Source of the DNA: Elusimicrobia bacterium RIFCSPLOWO2_01_FULL_59_12
GTDB lineage: Bacteria; Elusimicrobiota; Elusimicrobia; 2-01-FULL-59-12
Length of the DNA: 5,114 nucleotides
NCBI GenBank assembly: GCA_001800075.1
Contig: MGUR01000049.1
Span: 1-5,114 of the forward strand
Direction: 5' to 3'
A program made the position numbers and the translations under genes. This document shows positions 1-5,114 of this stretch, piece by piece (within the stretch, counting starts at the first letter, position 1; each line of letters opens with the position of its first letter). Under the pieces are notes generated by a model, which saw only the letters and a list, made by a program, of their open reading frames with translations, was not told the origin of the DNA and did no database searches.

Positions 1-2622
1 AACAAGCCGGAAAAAAACGCGGAGGGCCCCCTGGCCCATGCGTTAAAGATCGCCATGTCGGGAGACAGGGATCTTCAGCGGCGCATGTTCTTCACAGAGG
101 GGACCGGTGAAATATTTTTTCAAGCGATTAAGATGATGATCGAAAGACCCGCCGAAGCGTCCCCTCTTTCCGAGGGCTTGTCGATTCGAGAGCAGGGAAT
201 ACAGCTTGTCGGAACGCTCGCCGCGCGCGGCGAACCCGCCGCAGGACCCGAGATGAAAAGACGTTTTATCGAGCTGATCAAGTGTCTTTTGAAATACGCG
301 AACTCCACGCTCGCGGTTGTTCCCAGGAAGTCGGCGGCGGCTCTGGGCCATGTGGGAAGATCCAATTGGCTTGCATGGGAAGATCTTCCAAGGCCCGCCC
401 ATCTGGCCATACGGGATTTATTTATCAGCGGAGCCAAGTTGCAAAAATGGCACGACGAGCAACTTCTTTATACCCGGGCCCTGGGCTATTTGTCGTCCGA
501 CAAGTCGTCGGTTCGGCCAGTGCTTGAGGATTTGGCGAAATCCGGGACAGGGATAGTTAAACAAGAGGCGAGGAAAGCCCTTGTCAGGCTGCTCAGGAAC
601 CCCTCCCGGCCCAGCCAGGCCGGAGTGGGTCATAAGCCCCCTGCCAAAAAGCAAGACCGCCTGCAACGCCGCAAGGCGGGGGAGGCTCATGACCGCGACC
701 CCGTTCACGCCGAATCACCCTCCCTGCGGCGGGGTCCCGTCAGGGTCCAGGTGGAGGTGCCGAAAGGAAGGACGCTCACCGTGGGTGCTTTAAGCGCCCA
801 TCTTGAACGGAAGGTCGGCCGAAGGCGCATTCTATCGGTCGAGATCAATAGGTCCGTCAAGCCGCCGGAGGAAGCCGGTGAAGTCCGCGTCACGTCGTCG
901 GATGTCGTGTGGTTTCATCTGGGTCCAAGGATGGGCGAGCCGCCGGTCGGCAATAAGACAAATGATCCTGCCGCGGAGAAGCGGTTTGGACAAAAAGCGA
1001 TCGGCAGATCGGGCATCACCCAAGAGCAGGCCCGCCGGCTTGCCGCCAGACTCGAGAACAGGGTCGTTCTCAAGCCTCGCCGCGTGCCGCCCGGGGAGCG
1101 GAGTCGGATCGGCGACGCGATCGAGGCGCTCGTCAAAGACCGGAAAAACGAGCGTTCGCGCATCCTCCGGGACCGCCTGGGTGTTTCTCTCTGGTACAAG
1201 TTGTATGACCTGGCGGACCTTCTGCGGCGGCCTGAGCCCGTGGTTGTCATCGGGGGGGTGTCCTACCGATACGACGTGCGATCGATTCCGGACAGCGAGC
1301 CCATGGAATTCGAGGGCGAATGGCTGTGGGGTTTCCCGGTGATCGAGGAGCCGTCCGAAAAAGGAGACGAGGGCCGGATCATTCTCTATGTGCCGGATCC
1401 GGAGGGGTACCCAAGAGATCCCGAGAAACTGGCCGGCCTGATTCACGAGGCACTGCAATATCTGATATTTCCTCAGGATCCAGCCATCCCCGAGGACCAG
1501 AGACATCCCCTGGCCGTTATCCTGGAGGCCGTCGCGGGAGGTCAAATCGCGGATGATTCCCGGTTTTCGGCGCGGGGGGTGATTCCCCGCCGGGTGGAAC
1601 GGGAAATCGAACTGATTCCCGGACAGGCGGACCGTCTTGTGGACTGGGTGAGAAACACGGAGGCGTCGGAAGAAATTAATAGAAAATTTCCCTCTCTTCG
1701 GGGGCCCGGCGCGGCCGTGAACGCTTATCTGTTTGGATTGCTGATGGCGGCTCGATCCATGGCCATCCGCTTTCCGCGCTCGCGTCGGCCGGTGCCGCCC
1801 CTCCCCGCCGGGTGGCCGCCGGTCGATTTGTTTGCTTTCGGGAGGGCCGTTCCGGTTAATTATCAAAGGCGGCAAGAAGCCATGGACTTGATTAGCGCGG
1901 TGCGAATACTGGGCGGCGCGTTCCTTGAGATTCACGATATGAAAACCGGAACGAGCGAGTATTTTCCGAGCCTCGATGCGCAGCGGGCGGCGGAAGAAGG
2001 ATTTCTTCTGGTGAAACGTGAGAAGGATAATTCGGTGCTCTGCTGGGGCACCAACGGGCGGATGGGTCGGGTAGGCGGACGGCTTGGGCCCAAGCAGTAT
2101 GAGAACTCCCGGACGGTCCGTTTTGAGGGGGAATCCATCGTGGCCGTGGGCAAACATCGCTTCAAGGTCTGGGTGGAACCCGTGGGACCGCCGGCCGGCA
2201 GAACGGTGCCGAAGTTTCGGTTGGTTCCCGGCGAGGAAAGGCTTGTCGAGTTCGACTTCGACAAAGAATTTCAAGTGGGGCGAATCCATGGGGATTATTT
2301 CAACACGGGGTTAGGAGACTTGGACCCCAGGCATTTCAGCGTAAAGGTCACCCGTGCCGGGCAGGGCGGTTACCAACTCGAAATAAAAAATAAGAGCGCG
2401 CAAGGCACGCTCTTCCAGTGGGTTCCATCGCCGGTGGAAGGCCATGGCTCTCCCCCCGTGGCGAATTTTATGGGTACGGGGCTTGTCGCGCACCACCTCG
2501 CCTTGCTGACGATAAAGCTTGCCGCGGGCCTTAAGCGGTTCCTGACGCGTCAACGGGCCGTCCGGGTATTTTCCACGGACCGTTTTCCCGCAAGGCGCGC
2601 TGGGCTTATGCGGTCCAGTTGA
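1..2622 (+). CDS. Large multidomain protein of unknown function with HEAT-like and degenerate FHA-like regions (5' partial)
   Basis: The frame is open from base 1 to the TGA at 2620-2622 (873 codons before the stop). The first ATG in frame is at 55, but it has no Shine-Dalgarno nearby and the 18 codons before it read as coding (helix-like PLAHALKIA), so the true start is probably left of the window. Residues below count from ATG 55. Residues 45-180 are alpha-helical and HEAT/ARM-like, for example VKQEARKALVRLL at 168-180. Residues 181-228 are a basic, probably disordered linker. Residues 229-292 resemble a small beta-grasp (ThiS/ubiquitin-like) module. Residues 310-640 have no family I recognise. 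Residues 737-790 look like an FHA domain: VGR at 741-743, DPRH at 757-760, QGT at 783-785. I see no signal peptide or clear membrane segment, though the true N-terminus is missing. An FHA-like end suggests a scaffold or signalling role, which is inference. The existence of the gene is well supported; its function is unknown. Confidence 0.85.
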   Translation, partial: NKPEKNAEGPLAHALKIAMSGDRDLQRRMFFTEGTGEIFFQAIKMMIERPAEASPLSEGLSIREQGIQLVGTLAARGEPAAGPEMKRRFIELIKCLLKYANSTLAVVPRKSAAALGHVGRSNWLAWEDLPRPAHLAIRDLFISGAKLQKWHDEQLLYTRALGYLSSDKSSVRPVLEDLAKSGTGIVKQEARKALVRLLRNPSRPSQAGVGHKPPAKKQDRLQRRKAGEAHDRDPVHAESPSLRRGPVRVQVEVPKGRTLTVGALSAHLERKVGRRRILSVEINRSVKPPEEAGEVRVTSSDVVWFHLGPRMGEPPVGNKTNDPAAEKRFGQKAIGRSGITQEQARRLAARLENRVVLKPRRVPPGERSRIGDAIEALVKDRKNERSRILRDRLGVSLWYKLYDLADLLRRPEPVVVIGGVSYRYDVRSIPDSEPMEFEGEWLWGFPVIEEPSEKGDEGRIILYVPDPEGYPRDPEKLAGLIHEALQYLIFPQDPAIPEDQRHPLAVILEAVAGGQIADDSRFSARGVIPRRVEREIELIPGQADRLVDWVRNTEASEEINRKFPSLRGPGAAVNAYLFGLLMAARSMAIRFPRSRRPVPPLPAGWPPVDLFAFGRAVPVNYQRRQEAMDLISAVRILGGAFLEIHDMKTGTSEYFPSLDAQRAAEEGFLLVKREKDNSVLCWGTNGRMGRVGGRLGPKQYENSRTVRFEGESIVAVGKHRFKVWVEPVGPPAGRTVPKFRLVPGEERLVEFDFDKEFQVGRIHGDYFNTGLGDLDPRHFSVKVTRAGQGGYQLEIKNKSAQGTLFQWVPSPVEGHGSPPVANFMGTGLVAHHLALLTIKLAAGLKRFLTRQRAVRVFSTDRFPARRAGLMRSS
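2381..2414 (-). terminator. Terminator-like hairpin on the minus strand inside the large gene
   Basis: Read on the minus strand, bases 2414 to 2392 can fold as a 10-bp stem (AAGAGCGTGC with GCGCGCTCTT, one G-U pair) closed by a three-base CTT loop. The stem is followed by ATTTTTTATTT from 2391 down to 2381. On the + strand the stem has a C/A mismatch and no T-tract follows, so the signal is directional. It sits in the coding sequence of the FHA-like region and no minus-strand gene is nearby, so it would act only on antisense transcripts or be a by-product of the AAA/AAT codons. Confidence 0.3.
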
Positions 2623-2673
2623 ACGGGGCATTGATTTCCTCGTTTTGTCGCGTCATTTCCAAAAATGGCCGCC

Positions 2674-2703
2674 TTGTAATGCCTTCCTCCGTTTAGCTAT
2701 GAT
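2674..2703 (+). promoter_or_regulatory. Possible sigma70-type promoter for the DUF4912-GH57 operon
   Basis: TTGTAA at 2674-2679 (4 of 6 matches to TTGACA) and TATGAT at 2698-2703 (5 of 6 to TATAAT) are 18 bases apart. They lie in the only sizeable gap of the window, about 80 bases before the ATG at 2784. The position suits a promoter for the DUF4912 gene and the genes behind it. Matches of this quality occur by chance, and the sigma factor preferences of this organism are unknown, so this is tentative. Confidence 0.3.
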
Positions 2704-2729
2704 CACCCCGAAAGTTGCCATGTAGCTAT
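2694..2729. repeat. TAGCTAT direct repeat pair in the intergenic gap
   Basis: TAGCTAT occurs at 2694-2700 and again at 2723-2729, with start points 29 bases apart, close to three helical turns. Each copy contains the self-complementary hexamer TAGCTA. The first copy overlaps the proposed -10 box (2698-2703), and the second lies where early transcribed DNA would be. This could be a pair of operator half-sites, but seven bases repeated twice is weak evidence. Confidence 0.25.
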
Positions 2730-2774
2730 TGGCCTTCCCTCAGTAACTAGCAACGAAATCAACGCAGCGGCGCG

Positions 2775-2781
2775 AAAGGTG
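2775..2781 (+). promoter_or_regulatory. Weak Shine-Dalgarno for the DUF4912 gene
   Basis: AAAGGTG at 2775-2781 precedes the ATG at 2784. It pairs only partly with the 16S rRNA tail, and the AGG core is four bases from the start codon, shorter than usual. It still supports ATG 2784, because no later in-frame ATG precedes the conserved part of the protein. Confidence 0.4.
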
Positions 2782-2783
2782 TC

Positions 2784-3440
2784 ATGGACCCGGACAGCGG
2801 TTCCTCTTTATCCCATTCCCAGGACCTGCCTGCCGGCAGGCAGGATCAAGAACTTGGGAAATTCATCATCGACGGCACCGACACGCTGTTGGAGCCGGGC
2901 AAGCCCCTTCCGGATACCTACGGGGATAACTGCCTGGTCATCATGCCCCGCGACCCGCTGTGTCTTTTTGCTTATTGGGAAGCGACCGCGGACCGGCTGG
3001 ACGCGCTGCGCGACCAGGCGGGGCGTGAGACCTGGCAGACGGGTCAGGCCACGCTGCGGGTGTACGATGTGACCGGCGCAGGGGAGGGGCTCGACCGGGC
3101 GAGCCGTTTTTTTGATATCGCCATCTCCTATGACGCCCGCCGCTGGTACATTCACGTTCCCGAACCGGGACGCAACTGGGTGGTGGAGCTTGGCTTCAAG
3201 TTCCCGGACGGGCGGTTTCTGGTCCTCCTGCGGTCCAACCGGATCGCCCTGCCCGGTGGGGCTGTCTCCAGCCAGACGGACAGCCGCTGGATGATCGTCA
3301 ACATGGAAGCATGGGAAAAGATGTTCGAAGTGACCCCCCACTCCGCGGGATCCGCGGAAGTCGCCAAGATGATGGCGCAGCGCTGGGAATTTTTAAAATC
3401 TGTGTTTTCGGGTTCTTCCTCATGGAAAAAGGATATCTAG
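2784..3440 (+). CDS. DUF4912 domain-containing protein, first gene of an alpha-glucan operon
   Basis: This is a 218-residue protein without a signal peptide or membrane segment, so probably cytoplasmic. Residues about 41-175 match the DUF4912 pattern as I know it: LPDTYGDNCLVIMPRDP (42-58), then YWE (64-66), LRVYDVT (91-97), WYIHVPEPGRNWVVELGF (121-138), SNRIALPGG (151-159) and a closing SRWMIV (167-172). The biochemical role of DUF4912 is not established to my knowledge. Its gene is often found next to GH57 branching enzymes and other glycogen genes, so a role in alpha-glucan metabolism or in binding the enzyme or glucan is a reasonable inference. The last 19 bases overlap the start of the GH57 gene, which indicates co-transcription and probably translational coupling. 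The first 40 residues lie outside the domain and include an LPAGRQ segment made by a perfect DNA palindrome. The start at 2784 rests on a weak ribosome binding site. Confidence 0.9.
   Translation: MDPDSGSSLSHSQDLPAGRQDQELGKFIIDGTDTLLEPGKPLPDTYGDNCLVIMPRDPLCLFAYWEATADRLDALRDQAGRETWQTGQATLRVYDVTGAGEGLDRASRFFDIAISYDARRWYIHVPEPGRNWVVELGFKFPDGRFLVLLRSNRIALPGGAVSSQTDSRWMIVNMEAWEKMFEVTPHSAGSAEVAKMMAQRWEFLKSVFSGSSSWKKDI
2825..2844. repeat. Perfect 20-bp palindrome inside the DUF4912 gene
   Basis: CCTGCCTGCC is followed with no spacer by its exact reverse complement GGCAGGCAGG. Each arm is itself a tandem CCTGCC-type unit. The element is read in frame as DLPAGRQD (residues 14-21), in the variable N-terminal extension before the DUF4912 domain. 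I recall similar palindromes, and the LPAGRQ peptide they encode, as scattered repeats in several candidate-phylum genomes. That is recollection, not a search result. Confidence 0.8.
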
Positions 3441-5032
3441 CTCTCGTTCTGCATGCCCACCTGCCGTTCGTTCGGCATCCGGAGTATGAAGACTTTCTAG
3501 AAGAAGACTGGTTTTTTGAAGCCGTCACAGAAACCTATCTCCCTCTGATTGACATCATGACGCGCCTGGTGACCGAGAAGGTCCACTTCCGGCTCACGAT
3601 GTCCCTCACCCCGCCGTTGTGCGCGATGCTCTCGGACCCGCTCCTGCAGTCACGCTATCGCCGCTACCTCGGCCATCTCATTGAGCTTTCCGAAAAGGAA
3701 GTCCACCGCACGCGGAATCAGCCGGCCTACCAGGACATCACCCGGATGTACCATCAGAAACTCACCCGCTGCCGGCAAATTTATGAAGACTGGTACCGCG
3801 GCAACCTCCTCCAGGCGTTTCGTCAGCTTCAGAACCAGGGCGTATTGGAAATCGTCACCTGCGCGGCCACGCACGGCTATCTGCCGCTGATGATCCACCG
3901 GCAGGCGGCGCGCGCGCAAATCCGCGTCGCTGCGGACGATTACCAGCGCCATTTCGGCCGTCGCCCCCGCGGCGTCTGGCTGGCGGAGTGCGCCTACAAC
4001 CCCGGGGACGATACCCTGCTCAAGGAAGCCGGCATCCGGTACTTCTTCATGGATGCGCACGGCCTTCTTTACGGAACGCCCCGGCCGCGCTACGGCGTTT
4101 ATGCGCCGGCGTATTGCCCATCCGGCGTGGCCGCCTTCGCGCGCGACATGGAATCCGCCCACCAGGTGTGGTCGGCGGAGATCGGTTACCCGGGCGACCC
4201 CGTATATCGCGAATTTTACCGGGACGTGGGCTATGACTTGGATTACGACACCATCAAACCGTACCTGCATTCGGACGGCGTGCGCCGGAACGTCGGCCTG
4301 AAGTATCACCGGATCACCGGGAAGGTGCCGTTGAACGCCAAAGAACTCTACAACCCGGCCGCCGCGCGGGAGAAGGCGGCCCAGCACGCGGGAAATTTCC
4401 TGTTCAACCGCCAGAAGCAGGTCGAACACCTTTATGGGCTGCTGCAGAAAAAACCTGTCGTGCTGGCGATGTACGACGCGGAGCTCTTCGGGCATTGGTG
4501 GTACGAAGGGCCGGACTTTTTGGAGTTCTTGTTCCGCAAACTGCATCATGATCAGAAAGACATCCGCATGGTGACGCCGAGCGAATACCTGGAGGAGAAC
4601 CCCAACAACCAGATCATCCAGCCCGAAATGTCCTCCTGGGGCGACAAGGGTTACCACGAGGTGTGGTTGAACGGCGCCAACGACTGGATTTACCGCCACC
4701 TGCACAAGGCCACCGAGCTGATGATCGACCTGGCGGAACAAAACCCCAGCGCGACGGGCTTGCGCGAGCGGGCGCTTAACCAGGCCGCCCGCGAACTGTA
4801 CCTGGCGCAGTCGTCCGACTGGGCCTTCTTGATGACGGTCGGTACCGCGACGTCATACGCCCAAAAGCGCACCCTGGACCACCTGAACCGTTTCCTTGCT
4901 TTGAACCAGCAAATTCGTCAAAATACCATCGATGACCTGTTTCTTTCGGAGATTGAGCGGCGCGACACGATTTTCCCTCATTTGGATTACCGTGTCTTCC
5001 GCATGACGCAGCAAAAAGCCGTCCTTGTATGA
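3422..5032 (+). CDS. GH57 1,4-alpha-glucan branching enzyme (DUF1957 type)
   Basis: The predicted reaction is cutting an alpha-1,4-glucan chain and rejoining it through an alpha-1,6 bond (EC 2.4.1.18), building branched glycogen in the cytoplasm. The protein has 536 residues, near the roughly 520 of the Thermus enzyme. The conserved GH57 regions are present in order: HAHLPFVRHPE (11-21), ATHGYLP near 151, GVWLAECAYNPG with the predicted nucleophile Glu189, VWSAEIGYPGD around Glu253, and MYDAELFGHWWYEGP with the predicted acid/base Asp352. These two positions fit the E183/E184 and D353/D354 pairs of characterised branching enzymes. The C-terminal helical region carries the family's SSDWAFLM and AQKRTLDHLNRF segments. 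ATG 3422 is chosen because the family begins with KGYLALVLHAHLP directly after it; an upstream ATG at 3311 would add 37 residues read inside the DUF4912 gene. No clear Shine-Dalgarno precedes 3422, so translation is probably coupled to DUF4912. Members of this subfamily can differ in branching strength, so activity is predicted, not shown. Confidence 0.95.
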   Translation: MEKGYLALVLHAHLPFVRHPEYEDFLEEDWFFEAVTETYLPLIDIMTRLVTEKVHFRLTMSLTPPLCAMLSDPLLQSRYRRYLGHLIELSEKEVHRTRNQPAYQDITRMYHQKLTRCRQIYEDWYRGNLLQAFRQLQNQGVLEIVTCAATHGYLPLMIHRQAARAQIRVAADDYQRHFGRRPRGVWLAECAYNPGDDTLLKEAGIRYFFMDAHGLLYGTPRPRYGVYAPAYCPSGVAAFARDMESAHQVWSAEIGYPGDPVYREFYRDVGYDLDYDTIKPYLHSDGVRRNVGLKYHRITGKVPLNAKELYNPAAAREKAAQHAGNFLFNRQKQVEHLYGLLQKKPVVLAMYDAELFGHWWYEGPDFLEFLFRKLHHDQKDIRMVTPSEYLEENPNNQIIQPEMSSWGDKGYHEVWLNGANDWIYRHLHKATELMIDLAEQNPSATGLRERALNQAARELYLAQSSDWAFLMTVGTATSYAQKRTLDHLNRFLALNQQIRQNTIDDLFLSEIERRDTIFPHLDYRVFRMTQQKAVLV

Positions 5033-5033
5033 A

Positions 5034-5040
5034 AAGGAGG
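5034..5040 (+). promoter_or_regulatory. Strong Shine-Dalgarno for the gene starting at 5047
   Basis: AAGGAGG begins two bases after the GH57 stop codon (TGA 5030-5032) and lies six bases before ATG 5047. It is the best ribosome binding site in the window and identifies the next start. Confidence 0.85.
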
Positions 5041-5046
5041 AGTCCC

Positions 5047-5114
5047 ATGCCTAGCAACGGTAGCCCCGCAAATCCTTCCGGTACGCTCACGAATCAAACC
5101 TCCACCGCCGCATC
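5047..5114 (+). CDS. Start of a downstream gene, product unknown (3' partial)
   Basis: ATG 5047 follows a consensus ribosome binding site and opens a frame that stays open to the right edge. The 22 complete codons give MPSNGSPANPSGTLTNQTST followed by two alanines. This is rich in Ser, Thr, Asn and Pro and looks like a disordered N-terminal extension, with no basic-hydrophobic signal peptide so far. It is 14 bases after the GH57 stop codon and so probably in the same operon. A glycogen-related product would fit the context, but the visible part does not identify it. Confidence 0.65.
   Translation, partial: MPSNGSPANPSGTLTNQTSTAA

Noticed and set aside
55..57. ATG 55 as the true start of the large protein
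   Set aside because: The frame is open to the window edge, the preceding codons look coding, and the nearest GGAGG (21-25) is about 29 bases away. It remains possible but less likely.
1702..1770. A hydrophobic run (residues 550-572 of the large protein) as a membrane helix
   Set aside because: It contains Arg and Asn within a short stretch and lies in the middle of an apparently soluble protein.
832..2289. A 485-codon open frame on the minus strand within the large gene
   Set aside because: It lies opposite a well-supported + strand gene in GC-rich DNA, where long antisense frames are common. Its translation is rich in Arg, Pro and His and shows no recognisable family.
2623..2783. A rho-independent terminator after the large gene
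   Set aside because: I find only very short inverted repeats here (for example GCCA/TGGC around 2717-2733) and no stable stem followed by a T-tract.
3311..3421. An upstream ATG that would extend the GH57 protein by 37 residues
   Set aside because: The extra residues read through the DUF4912 coding region in another frame and resemble nothing in the family, whose N-terminus begins at the KGYLALVLHAHLP segment.
3650..4741. A 363-codon open frame on the minus strand opposite the GH57 gene
   Set aside because: The + strand frame encodes a clear GH57 enzyme with all its motifs, so the antisense frame is a by-product of its codon use.

Overview
The window is a GC-rich bacterial segment whose genes all run on the + strand. 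No RNA genes, CRISPR arrays or insertion sequences are visible. Its gene content is a very large multidomain protein of the kind seen in under-studied candidate phyla, followed by a DUF4912 gene overlapping a family 57 glycoside hydrolase (GH57) branching enzyme. It also carries a perfect 20-bp CCTGCC/GGCAGG palindrome of a type I recall from metagenome-assembled genomes. Together these fit a candidate-phylum bacterium, for example Omnitrophota or a relative. That placement is inference from gene style, not from a marker gene.

Layout. (1) Positions 1-2622 hold one long reading frame that is open at the left edge, so the gene is very probably truncated at its 5' end. It encodes a large protein with no overall recognised function: a helical HEAT-like N-terminal part, a small beta-grasp-looking module, a long unassigned middle, and a degenerate forkhead-associated (FHA)-like domain near the C-terminus. 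(2) Positions 2623-2783 are a 161-base gap, the only sizeable one. It carries a possible sigma70-type promoter and a TAGCTAT direct repeat. (3) Positions 2784-3440 encode a DUF4912 protein. (4) Positions 3422-5032 encode a GH57 1,4-alpha-glucan branching enzyme with its catalytic motifs intact; its start lies inside the end of the DUF4912 gene. (5) From 5047 a new gene starts behind a strong Shine-Dalgarno sequence and runs off the right edge.

Genes 3-5 look like one operon concerned with glycogen or another alpha-glucan store. The branching enzyme introduces alpha-1,6 branches, and the DUF4912 protein is probably a co-produced partner of unknown activity. The large upstream protein is separated from them by the gap and need not share their function. 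The clearest oddities are that uncharacterised large protein and the palindrome that sits in frame inside the DUF4912 coding sequence.
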